64,000 bases of DNA from Oscillospiraceae bacterium (GCA_015066395.1 SVOL01000001.1:62001-126000); one strand, 5' to 3'. Positions 37,685 through 46,108 are shown, counted from the first letter of the stretch. Translations and numbers: made by a program. Notes: generated from the letters alone by a model not told the origin.

Positions 37685-38551
37685 ATGAACGAATTTATTT
37701 TACTCACCGATTCGGCCTGTGACATTGATGCTGAAACCCTAAAGAAAAACGGCATCGATGCTATCTCACTGTCGCTTTTGTTCGACGGTGAAGCAAAGGA
37801 AATACTAAACACCGAAATTTCGGCCGCCGACTTCTATAAAAGAATGCGTGCAGGCGAAACTGCAAAAACCTCAGCCGTGAATGTGGCGGGTTTTAAAGAC
37901 TTTTTTGAGGGTTACTTGAGAGAAGGCAAAGACATTCTCTATTTAGGATTCTCAACGGGACTGAGCACCACCTGCAACTCGGCCAAAATCGCCGCTGAGG
38001 AGCTGTCTGCCGATTATCCCGATTCCCGAATCGTTGTGATCGACACACTTGCCGCTTCGGCGGGTCAAGGTCTTCTCGTTATGCTGGCCGCACGAATGAA
38101 GTCAGAAGGTAAAACCCTCTCCGAAATTGCCGAATACGTTGAAAACAACAAGCTTAAGCTGTGCCATTGGTTCACCGTTGATGATCTTGTCTATCTCAAG
38201 CGCGGCGGACGCGTAAGTTCTGCGGTTGCTTTCGTTGGCGGACTATTGAACATCAAACCCGTACTGCACGTAGATAACGAGGGTCATCTCGTCAGCGTTT
38301 CCAAGGTAAGAGGCCGCAAAAATGCAATCAAAGCATTGGCCGATAAATACGGGGAACTGGCTGAAGAACTCGAGTCAAAAGATGTATACATTTCTCACGG
38401 CGATTGCCTTGAAGACGCTCGTGAGCTCGCGAATATTCTTAATAATTCCTACGGCGCGACCGTTTCATACATCGCCGATGTCGGTCCTGTCATCGGTGCA
38501 CATTCCGGTCCCGGCACCCTCGCTCTCTTCTTTATAGGAAAGGAACGCTAA
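37685..38551 (+). CDS. DegV family fatty-acid-binding protein
   Basis: LLTDSACDI, GFSTGLSTTCNSA, VDDLVYLKRGGRVSSAVAFVGGLLNIKPVL, GPVIGAHSGPGTLALFF. Confidence 0.95.
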   Translation: MNEFILLTDSACDIDAETLKKNGIDAISLSLLFDGEAKEILNTEISAADFYKRMRAGETAKTSAVNVAGFKDFFEGYLREGKDILYLGFSTGLSTTCNSAKIAAEELSADYPDSRIVVIDTLAASAGQGLLVMLAARMKSEGKTLSEIAEYVENNKLKLCHWFTVDDLVYLKRGGRVSSAVAFVGGLLNIKPVLHVDNEGHLVSVSKVRGRKNAIKALADKYGELAEELESKDVYISHGDCLEDARELANILNNSYGATVSYIADVGPVIGAHSGPGTLALFFIGKER

Positions 38552-39222
38552 TGGAAAGGACTAAGCTTTGCGACCGCGTTTTACCCGACTACACCAAGGG
38601 TGAAGAGATCTTCAATATGGCCTCGCATATCGTCGGCGGCGGCTTCGGCATCGCAGCACTCGTGCTGTGCGTCGTATTCGCCGCAATAAAGCACAACGTC
38701 TGGGGAGTTGTCGGAAGTGCGATCTACGGTGCTTCTCTGATATCACTCTACTCGATGTCCAGCATCTACCACGGTCTTAGAAACTCGACCGCCAAAAAGG
38801 TAATGCAGGTGCTCGACCATTGCACCATATACTTCCTGATCTCAGGCACCTATACGCCTATCCTTCTCTGCTCGATACGGGCAGTCGCTCCAATTACCGC
38901 CTGGATCTTATTCGGTATCGTTTGGGGCATTTCCGCCCTCGCAGTCGTTTTTACCGCCATAGACCATAAAAAATACGCCGTTTTTTCAATGATATGCTAT
39001 ATCGGACTCGGTTGGTGCATCATCTTCGCGGCCAAAACCGCGATCTCGGCCATTCCTTTCGGCGGACTGATGTACCTGCTTTTAGGCGGTATCTCCTACA
39101 CAGTCGGTGCCGTGCTTTACGGATTAGGAAAAAAGCACCGCTATATGCACTCTGTTTTTCACCTGTTTGTAGTAATGGGCAGTATCTTGCAATTTTTCTG
39201 CATTTTGTTGTACGTTTTATAA
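38551..39222 (+). CDS. Hemolysin III family (YqfA/PAQR-like) membrane protein
   Basis: EEIFNMASHIVGGGFGIAALVL, SMSSIYHGLRNSTAKKVMQVLDHCTIYFLISGTYTP, HRYMHSVFHLFVVMGSILQF. Confidence 0.93.
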   Translation: MERTKLCDRVLPDYTKGEEIFNMASHIVGGGFGIAALVLCVVFAAIKHNVWGVVGSAIYGASLISLYSMSSIYHGLRNSTAKKVMQVLDHCTIYFLISGTYTPILLCSIRAVAPITAWILFGIVWGISALAVVFTAIDHKKYAVFSMICYIGLGWCIIFAAKTAISAIPFGGLMYLLLGGISYTVGAVLYGLGKKHRYMHSVFHLFVVMGSILQFFCILLYVL

Positions 39223-39281
39223 AAGGTTACATTTTTGTTACTTTTCTTGACAAAAGTGCACAAAAATGTTATCATTTATAC

Positions 39282-39406
39282 CAATGAGTGAGTAATTCCG
39301 CGCGCATTAAAAAAGCGTGAGATATTACCGTCACCACGGCGTTCTCTTCGGTATATCTTTAAAGAATGAGGCTCATGCACAGTTAAACTGTGTGTGGGTC
39401 TTTTTT
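39282..39406 (+). ncRNA. Candidate structured leader/small RNA upstream of SPFH gene
   Basis: Promoter TTGACA-N17-TATCAT (39247-39275); agatattaccg...cggtatatct helix; 13-bp terminator stem (39370-39400) then TTTTTT. Confidence 0.5.
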
Positions 39407-39467
39407 GCAATAGCAAAGATTTTGCCGATGTTGATCGGAGTGAACTCAAAATCAAAGGAGAAAAATT

Positions 39468-40265
39468 ATGAATAACAAGAAAATCAAAAAGTTAGTGATC
39501 ATTGGCGTGGTAGCTGTTTTCGTCGCCATTATAGGCTTCTCCTGCTTTACTGTTGTCGGTGCAGGACAGACCGGTGTCGTTACGACCTTTGGCGCCGTTT
39601 CAGACAAGGTCTTGGCCGAAGGTATCCACTTCAAGATACCCTTCGCACAGCAGGTCATTCAGATGAACAACCGCACACAAAAGACCGAGGCATCGGGCAC
39701 CGCATCCTCTAACGACCTTCAGATCGTTTCTTATGTCGTTGCCGTAAACTACCGGGTCAATAACACTTCATCGGCTACGCTTTACAAAAATGTGGGAATG
39801 GACTATCAGAACGTAGTTATCGTTCCTGCGATCCAGGAAAGCATAAAGGCTGTTTCAGCCCAGTACACAGCGGAAGAGCTTATCACCAAAAGACAGACCG
39901 TCGGTGAGGCCATCAAGGCCGCCTTGTCAGAAAAGATCAGCTCCTACGGCATAACAGTTGAGATCTTCAACATCGTCAACTTCGATTTCTCGGAAGAGTT
40001 CAACGCCGCTGTTGAAGCCAAGCAGACCGCACAGCAGAACGCTCTTAAGGCTGAGCAGGATCTGGCCCGTATCGAGGTAGAAGCCAAGCAGAAGGTCACC
40101 CAGGCTCAGGCCGAGGCTGAGAGCATCAAGCTTATTCAGGACGCTCTGGCTTCTTCTCCCGACTACATAGACTACGTAAAGTGGAACAAATGGGATGGCA
40201 AGCTTCCTTCCGTTATGGGTGAAAGCGACATTCTGCTAGATATTGATGCTCTGCCTAACAATTAA
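39468..40265 (+). CDS. SPFH/prohibitin family membrane protein
   Basis: N-terminal TM; GQTGVVTTFGAVSDKVLAEGIHFKIPFAQQVIQMNNRTQKTE; coiled C-terminus. Confidence 0.9.
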   Translation: MNNKKIKKLVIIGVVAVFVAIIGFSCFTVVGAGQTGVVTTFGAVSDKVLAEGIHFKIPFAQQVIQMNNRTQKTEASGTASSNDLQIVSYVVAVNYRVNNTSSATLYKNVGMDYQNVVIVPAIQESIKAVSAQYTAEELITKRQTVGEAIKAALSEKISSYGITVEIFNIVNFDFSEEFNAAVEAKQTAQQNALKAEQDLARIEVEAKQKVTQAQAEAESIKLIQDALASSPDYIDYVKWNKWDGKLPSVMGESDILLDIDALPNN

Positions 40266-40312
40266 GCTCACGTGATCTAAGGACTTTGCATTTCACGTAA
40301 AGGAGGTGTGGT

Positions 40313-41437
40313 ATGAAGTCGCTCAAACAGCCGTTACTGAATATCGTCAGTATTCTTCTTGCTGTGATGACGATAGCGGCCGTACTCAGCGGTTGCGGCG
40401 GTACAAACGGGGTCAAATCCGGCTATATAAACCTCGATCCCGATGACTTGGATAACCAAAGGACAAGCTCTGTAACCTCTGGGACCGTCGAAAGTCCCTC
40501 GAAAAACGATACCACACACTCTGCTTTAGAAATCACCGTTTCCTCGTCTGTACCGGGAACCTCAAGCAAAGACACAATATCAAAGCCTTCCCCTCTGCCG
40601 AGTGTTAATGATCCTAATGTTTTCGGAAACACCACCGGCAATCTTCACAACGGCGGCAAGGCGGCTATTGAGGAAGATTGGATATACTACTCGACCATAA
40701 CGGGTCTTTATAGGATTCGGAGCAACAGCGATGATCCGGAAAGGATTTTCAACTGGATGGTCAGCAATATCAACGTCCGCAACGGCTGGATATACTGCTG
40801 TTGGAGTGGTTCACTAATGAAAATGCGCGCCAACGGCACAGCGACCCAAACGCTTGCAACCAACGTCCTTGAAGTTGTACTGTACAATAACTATTTATAT
40901 TATGTGGACGCCGGTTCGCGTTATCTCTACAGGATGAAAACCGACGGTTCGGAGAAGATTCTGCTTATTTCCGAGGTCATCGGTAACCTTTGCATCACCG
41001 AAGACGGCATTTATTGGGGCAACAACATCGATACATACTACGCCAACCTCAACGGGCAGAATGCCCGATGCTATACCAATGTTCCTTCGCAGGAACTGCT
41101 GATGTATAAAGGTTATAAATACACTTCTGGCACGCTACGGAAGGAAAAAATAAACGGCACCGACAGCCGTACGCTGGTATACAGCGGTGCGATGCATATA
41201 AATATTGCCGACAATTGGATATATTATATAAACGCCAACGGCGGAAGTTCAATTTGCAGAATACGCACGGACGGAACCGGCTTCCAAAAATTAACACCCC
41301 AGGTCTGTGCTTCCTTGAGCGTTGTTGGCGACTGGGTCTATTACGTCACCTATAAATCAAATGCCACCTACGGTTCTTCCATAGACGGCTACTACCGAAT
41401 GCGGATCGACGGCAGTAATATTCAAAAACTTGATTAA
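40313..41437 (+). CDS. Lipoprotein with DUF5050-like beta-propeller repeats
   Basis: Lipobox AAVLSGCGG; repeated (D/E)(N/D)W(I/V)YY......(Y/I)RI(R)(T/S)(D) units. Confidence 0.75.
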   Translation: MKSLKQPLLNIVSILLAVMTIAAVLSGCGGTNGVKSGYINLDPDDLDNQRTSSVTSGTVESPSKNDTTHSALEITVSSSVPGTSSKDTISKPSPLPSVNDPNVFGNTTGNLHNGGKAAIEEDWIYYSTITGLYRIRSNSDDPERIFNWMVSNINVRNGWIYCCWSGSLMKMRANGTATQTLATNVLEVVLYNNYLYYVDAGSRYLYRMKTDGSEKILLISEVIGNLCITEDGIYWGNNIDTYYANLNGQNARCYTNVPSQELLMYKGYKYTSGTLRKEKINGTDSRTLVYSGAMHINIADNWIYYINANGGSSICRIRTDGTGFQKLTPQVCASLSVVGDWVYYVTYKSNATYGSSIDGYYRMRIDGSNIQKLD

Positions 41438-41444
41438 CAAACAA

Positions 41445-41507
41445 AAATACACCGTCACATTAGTGTGTTATCCTTAACGGAAAACACGCTAATGTGACGG
41501 TGTATTT
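41445..41507. terminator. Long (25-bp) bidirectional terminator/inverted repeat bordering the RiPP-like locus
   Basis: aaatacaccgtcacattagtgtgtt ... aacacgctaatgtgacggtgtattt with one wobble, 13-nt loop. Confidence 0.85.
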
Positions 41508-41951
41508 CTATTTATCTCTTTTTAGCTTGCGGGCAGCGCGGTAAAGAAATGATTTCACTCTGTGATAAAACGCCACCACGACGTGCAGTGCGACCCACAG
41601 ATGTGAGTAAAACTTGTACCCTCTGTCGTTAGCACTGTACTCCTTGCCCTTGTGACAAAACTTAGTCATTATACCGATTATCTGTGCATTGTGCACCATT
41701 TCTGTTTCGATACAATTATCACCTCGAATAAAGCAAAAATCAGGTACGACCTTGATGATCCGATGCAACACAAGTTGCTTTTGGCGTCTGTAAAGCACAA
41801 CGTCGTATTTTTTAAAAGGAGCCGTTATCGGTTCAATAACGACGGTGTCGGTTCTGTCAAGCAACAACGGCCGCATACTGGTTCCGGCGATGGTCTTGAT
41901 AAAAAAGCCTTTTTCGGCTAAGACCTGTTCGGGACTGACTGTTTCAAGCAT
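41508..41951 (-). CDS. S26/S24-like peptidase (SipW-type Ser-His signature), candidate leader peptidase
   Basis: FFIKTIAGTSMRPLLLDRTDTVVIEP (GTSMRP), YDVVLYRRQKQLVLHRIIKV (HRI), FIRGDNC. Confidence 0.75.
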   Translation of the reverse strand: MLETVSPEQVLAEKGFFIKTIAGTSMRPLLLDRTDTVVIEPITAPFKKYDVVLYRRQKQLVLHRIIKVVPDFCFIRGDNCIETEMVHNAQIIGIMTKFCHKGKEYSANDRGYKFYSHLWVALHVVVAFYHRVKSFLYRAARKLKRDK

Positions 41952-42213
41952 CTTCAACAACTCCACCGGCAATCATCTGATCGATCATTTTGCCGACATC
42001 GTTCTGTGCCTTTTCGAGGGCAATGCCATACTCCGAAGATAACTCCTCGGCAATAAACTGCGGCTGTTTTCCCTCAGCTACGCCGTTCCAGATAAACGCG
42101 GCGGTCTCGTTGAGTTCTATCATACCGTGAAACTCTTTGCTCAATTCACCTGTGCTCACTACAACGGTTCTTCCCGCTATTTTTTGCATAACAAAACCCT
42201 TTTTAATCTGCAT
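41944..42213 (-). CDS. PqqD-family (RRE-like) protein
   Basis: 90 aa; VVVSTGELSKEFHGMIELNETAAFIWNGVAEGKQPQFIAEELSSEYGIALEKAQNDVGKMIDQMIAGGVVE; coupled ATG/stop with flanking genes. Confidence 0.85.
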   Translation of the reverse strand: MQIKKGFVMQKIAGRTVVVSTGELSKEFHGMIELNETAAFIWNGVAEGKQPQFIAEELSSEYGIALEKAQNDVGKMIDQMIAGGVVEDA

Positions 42214-42946
42214 CTTCTTCCCTTTCCGTACAGCATCCGACCATCGCGCCAAATGCCGTCATCACAGCCGTCTCAGAAATATCACATTCCAACACATATA
42301 TCGGAACCGTTTCGACTAATTTACCAAAAAGTTCAAGAGTCTTTTCGGCCGCCGCTTCGTTTTTGGGTAAGTACACCTGCCGCAGTAACTGCGACAAACA
42401 CTCTGCAGCGTCTATACGCTTTATTTTGTTGAGCTTGCCGCGTTTTAACAGACAAATGCCCTTTAGCGGCGCAGCGACGTTGCTGTGCCAACCCTCTTTA
42501 CCTGACCAGGGTGTTCCATAGGCGGTAACACCGCTGTCGGTGATCTTTAAAATCGGCTTGTCGCCATTGATGATCTCAACATCCTCGCCGAACATCGACT
42601 TCCAGAGTGCGATATGGGTCGACTTGCCCGTTCCGCTGGGTGCCGTAAACATAAATGCTTCGCCCTTATACGCTATGACCGCGCCGTGCATAACCACTCG
42701 GTCATAGTGCGGTATCTGCTCTGCAATTTCGCGGTAGATGCACACCCATTCAACATACGCCGACGACCTATTCTCAACATTTTCCTGTTCTGCTTCACAG
42801 AGCGCCGCATCCGGCACTCGTGCCGATAACACAGCGTTGCTGTCAGCTGTAACATACTCCTTGACCTTGTTTCGCGAAAAGTTATATCGACTGTTGATTT
42901 CAACAGGCAAATCGGCCAACTTCAAGATAAACTTATACATATTCAT
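42203..42946 (-). CDS. HPr-kinase-like protein (RiPP/lasso-cluster type)
   Basis: HGAVIAYKGEAFMFTAPSGTGKSTHIALWKSMFGEDVEIINGDKPIL; WHSNVAAPLKGICLLKRG. Confidence 0.85.
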   Translation of the reverse strand: MNMYKFILKLADLPVEINSRYNFSRNKVKEYVTADSNAVLSARVPDAALCEAEQENVENRSSAYVEWVCIYREIAEQIPHYDRVVMHGAVIAYKGEAFMFTAPSGTGKSTHIALWKSMFGEDVEIINGDKPILKITDSGVTAYGTPWSGKEGWHSNVAAPLKGICLLKRGKLNKIKRIDAAECLSQLLRQVYLPKNEAAAEKTLELFGKLVETVPIYVLECDISETAVMTAFGAMVGCCTEREEDAD

Positions 42947-42958
42947 CTCCGTATTTTT

Positions 42959-42989
42959 AAAGGGCTGCCGCACGTCACGACAGCCCTTT
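42959..42989 (-). promoter_or_regulatory. Hairpin between miniprotein D and HPr-kinase-like gene
   Basis: Perfect 9-bp stem aaagggctg/cagcccttt, 13-nt loop; no U-tract, suggests mRNA processing/attenuation. Confidence 0.6.
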
Positions 42990-42994
42990 TAAAC

Positions 42995-43123
42995 TTAGGG
43001 GTTAAAAGCATCCTGAGTATCATTTTCGTTGTAGCCTATAATGTCTTCCTCGAGCGAGATTTTAGTAACGATATCTTCCTTTTCGAAAATGGTAATTTCA
43101 ATCTTAGGCTCAATATATTTCAT
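42995..43123 (-). CDS. Unannotated 42-aa YxxP miniprotein D: MKYIEPKIEITIFEKEDIVTKISLEEDIIGYNENDTQDAFNP
   Basis: Strong SD gaaaggagataggacaATG; absent from ORF track; same MxYxxPxxEI start as A, B, C. Confidence 0.8.
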   Translation of the reverse strand: MKYIEPKIEITIFEKEDIVTKISLEEDIIGYNENDTQDAFNP

Positions 43124-43184
43124 TGTCCTATCTCCTTTCAAATCTTTATATCAAATATATTTTAAACTTATTTATTCTTACAAT

Positions 43185-43301
43185 TTAAAACTCAGGTGTC
43201 CACCAATCAGACCAACCCTTATCCAGATCCTCTGTGCTTGAGGTTATAATATCTTCAGCCTCAATCAAGGTTATTTCCATCTGCGGCTCTTCGTATCTCA
43301 T
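43185..43301 (-). CDS. Unannotated 38-aa YxxP miniprotein C: MRYEEPQMEITLIEAEDIITSSTEDLDKGWSDWWTPEF
   Basis: SD aaggagtatcaaaATG; absent from ORF track; tail near-identical to C-terminus of the upstream secreted protein. Confidence 0.85.
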   Translation of the reverse strand: MRYEEPQMEITLIEAEDIITSSTEDLDKGWSDWWTPEF

Positions 43302-43339
43302 TTTGATACTCCTTAAATATTTTGAAAGTCGGGATCGAA

Positions 43340-44401
43340 TCAGTACTCAGGAGTCCACCAGTCAGACCATCCCTCATCAGGATCTTCAGAATTATCGGGT
43401 GCATCCTCAGTTATATAATCATAAGCTGAATCACCATATCTCATCATTGCTATAATAAGATTAACGAAATTTGTATCTCCGTTATTCTGTTTGTTATACA
43501 CATATGTTTCAACGCTATAACAAAGCGTGTTACTTACTGCGGTATCACCGTCAAAGATAGTGATATATACGTTATCACGCATCTGTCCTGCGTCAAGTCC
43601 ACTGAATTCAATGTTGTAAACACCTTCGGATGCACGAACAAACTCGCTTCCGTCAATCGTCCATTCCTGATCGCTATCGGTCGTGATTTTCGCGCTAAGA
43701 TTTTCCGATGTTGCAGCATTGATTTTATAACGAATAACAATAGCACTATCAAGCACAAGGCTTACGCTACGCCATGAAACCGTAGGGTTCGGTACAACAG
43801 CAAACTCCGCATCCAAAGCACTTCCGAGACTCGGAGTGGTTGAAGTTCCCATTGCACGCTGTTCAGGAGTAAGCTCCGCATTTGCCAGATCATCAGTCTT
43901 ATAACCGGCATATATCTGCGATGCGGCACCATACTGCAAAAGATCAACAAGTAAGGTTCTGAATTCAGCATACTCACTGCCCGTTGCCCTGCCAAGCATA
44001 GTATAACAATACTGTGCAACGCTGTAGTCGGGAGCAGCGGCAGAATACGTAGTACCATTATAAGTAGCATAAAGCGTTGCCTTAATTGTATCTTTCATCT
44101 GGTTAGGAGCAATGTTTTCGAAAGAAAATGAATACTTGCCATCCTTGACGCGGTAGGAAGTAACAGTAGTCTGCTGACCGTTAAACTCAAAAACCACATA
44201 CGGGTCAGTATATCCAACCTCGGTAAATAATGTGGCATTGATATTATAGTCGATTGTGAGATTATCCTCCAACGCAAGCGTTCTGCTATAGAACGACAGG
44301 CTTGTTGACGGTGTGTCAGCCGCCGATACTGTCACCGGCACAGCTGCTATCAACGTAAGCATAATCGCGAGTGATAAAACGACGCTTAAGACTCTCTGCA
44401 T
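43340..44401 (-). CDS. Secreted protein with tandem repeat of a ~130-aa domain and C-terminal tail DPDEGWSDWWTPEY
   Basis: Signal peptide QRVLSVVLSLAIMLTLIAAVPVTVSA; internal duplication (YSFSFENIAPNQMKDTIKATLYA vs YNIEFSGLDAGQMRDNVYITIFD). Confidence 0.85.
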   Translation of the reverse strand: MQRVLSVVLSLAIMLTLIAAVPVTVSAADTPSTSLSFYSRTLALEDNLTIDYNINATLFTEVGYTDPYVVFEFNGQQTTVTSYRVKDGKYSFSFENIAPNQMKDTIKATLYATYNGTTYSAAAPDYSVAQYCYTMLGRATGSEYAEFRTLLVDLLQYGAASQIYAGYKTDDLANAELTPEQRAMGTSTTPSLGSALDAEFAVVPNPTVSWRSVSLVLDSAIVIRYKINAATSENLSAKITTDSDQEWTIDGSEFVRASEGVYNIEFSGLDAGQMRDNVYITIFDGDTAVSNTLCYSVETYVYNKQNNGDTNFVNLIIAMMRYGDSAYDYITEDAPDNSEDPDEGWSDWWTPEY

Positions 44402-44639
44402 TAAGACTCACTAACCTTTCAATATAAAAATATAGACAATAAACCATTTAACCATAACAATTATAGCACAAATAATAATAAAAGCAAGAGTTATTTTAAT
44501 TTTGAAAAATATTTTCAAGACACATTCGATTGCAGTAAACCCTCAGGGGAATCCGGCAAACGACAATTTTTTGGATTTTCTTGACATTTTCGACAAAATA
44601 TGGTTATTGAACAAAAGAGTTTTTTATGGAGGTTTTATA
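44402..44639. promoter_or_regulatory. Divergent intergenic region controlling both halves of the RiPP-like locus
   Basis: Minus-strand TTGCTT-N16-TATAAT (-10 at 44460-44465); plus-strand TTGACA at 44581-44586 with weak -10. Confidence 0.5.
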
Positions 44640-45965
44640 ATGCGTAAATTGCAGAAAAGTAAATATTCTTTTTTTGTTGAAAAAGAAAACGGGAACTACA
44701 TCGCATATAGTTCTTTGAGTGGCTCTGTTGTGCATTTACACGAGGAGAAATACATAGAAATGTTGAAGTCGGTATTAAACCGCGACTCCTTTGAATACGA
44801 AGATAATGACTTTTTCAACATTTTGACTGACAATCAAATTTTCGTTGATGAAAACACTGATGAAAGTTTACTTGTCCGTCATTTATACGAGGAATACATA
44901 AATAGATCAGACAAGCTTGAAATAATGCTAATAGTCACACGCCAATGCAACTTCCGTTGTGTTTATTGCGGACAGCCACATGTTGACGAAAAAATGGACA
45001 GCAGCGATTACCAAGCGATTTTAATGTTCATTGAAAACAAGTTGCTGACAAACAAATTCAATAGCGTGCACGTCACTTTCTTTGGTGGAGAACCCTTAAT
45101 AGAAGGTGAAAAAATTTGCGATTTTTTAAAAAAATTAAAATCATTGTTAGCAAAGCTCAGCACCAAACGCAAAGAAATCACATTTACCGCCGGAATGTCG
45201 ACAAACGGCTATCTTCTCACTCCAAAGTTGTTCGATAAGCTCATTAGGCTTAATTGTGATTCTTATCAAATATCGATCGACGGTATGTCATATACCCACG
45301 ATAAGATGAGACCCTTGGCCTCCGGAAAACCGTCATGGGAAAGAATCATAGATAATCTTAAATACATGACCTCTACGAACAAGCCATTTAGAGTAACCCT
45401 GAGAACCAATTACAATATTGATGTGGCGGAAAGCTTAGTAGAATTTTATGAATTCGTGGGCAAAAATTTGAAAGACGACCGTATAAATATCTACTATGAG
45501 ACTATAAAAGATCACGGAAATGAGCAAACACCGGAAACTGTATGCGGTATGGAAGAGCTTGTTTTGGATATTGACATAGCACAATTAATAAAAGAAAACG
45601 GCTTGACCTGCTCCAATACGACAACCCGCCTACTTCCGTGCAGCCGTATATGCTACGCATCAAAGCCAAATCATTTCATATTTGATGAGAAAAAGCAAAT
45701 CTTGAAGTGTTCATTCGCTTTGGACTCGCCCGAGAATGTAATCGGGCAGCTTAAAGAAGACGGCACATATTCATTCAATAGTAACAACTATTATAATTGG
45801 GTATACAATGATTATCTTGCCTTTGAAAAATGCAGGGAATGCAAAGCTCTGCCTTTGTGTTTTGGTAAACGATGCCCAAAATCGATCATCCAATTAGGAC
45901 ACGCTTTCTGCAACACTGACATCATACATGCGGAAATCGAAGGATTTTTGAATAATTTCTGTTGA
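44640..45965 (+). CDS. Radical SAM/SPASM peptide maturase
   Basis: RBS ggagg before ATGCGTAAATTG; LIVTRQCNFRCVYCGQPH (CxxxCxxC), FFGGEPL; C-terminal CRECKALPLCFGKRCPK SPASM Cys cluster; N-terminal RRE-like segment YIAYSSLSGSVVHLHEEKY. Confidence 0.95.
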   Translation: MRKLQKSKYSFFVEKENGNYIAYSSLSGSVVHLHEEKYIEMLKSVLNRDSFEYEDNDFFNILTDNQIFVDENTDESLLVRHLYEEYINRSDKLEIMLIVTRQCNFRCVYCGQPHVDEKMDSSDYQAILMFIENKLLTNKFNSVHVTFFGGEPLIEGEKICDFLKKLKSLLAKLSTKRKEITFTAGMSTNGYLLTPKLFDKLIRLNCDSYQISIDGMSYTHDKMRPLASGKPSWERIIDNLKYMTSTNKPFRVTLRTNYNIDVAESLVEFYEFVGKNLKDDRINIYYETIKDHGNEQTPETVCGMEELVLDIDIAQLIKENGLTCSNTTTRLLPCSRICYASKPNHFIFDEKKQILKCSFALDSPENVIGQLKEDGTYSFNSNNYYNWVYNDYLAFEKCRECKALPLCFGKRCPKSIIQLGHAFCNTDIIHAEIEGFLNNFC

Positions 45966-45988
45966 TTAATTTTAAAGGAGGTGTTAAT

Positions 45989-46099
45989 ATGGATGTAAAG
46001 CAACGTGGCATTGTTGAGCCTATGGGCTTCGGTATTGGCTGCGACTGTCACTGCGACGAGCCTCAAACGGCGTGTATAAACGTAGGAGCATGCTCGTAA
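45989..46099 (+). CDS. Unannotated 36-aa Cys-rich RiPP precursor candidate: MDVKQRGIVEPMGFGIGCDCHCDEPQTACINVGACS
   Basis: Perfect SD aaaggaggtgttaatATG directly between radical SAM and ABC transporter genes; five Cys in the last 19 residues; absent from ORF track. Confidence 0.85.
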   Translation: MDVKQRGIVEPMGFGIGCDCHCDEPQTACINVGACS

Positions 46100-46108
46100 A
46101 TCCAAACT

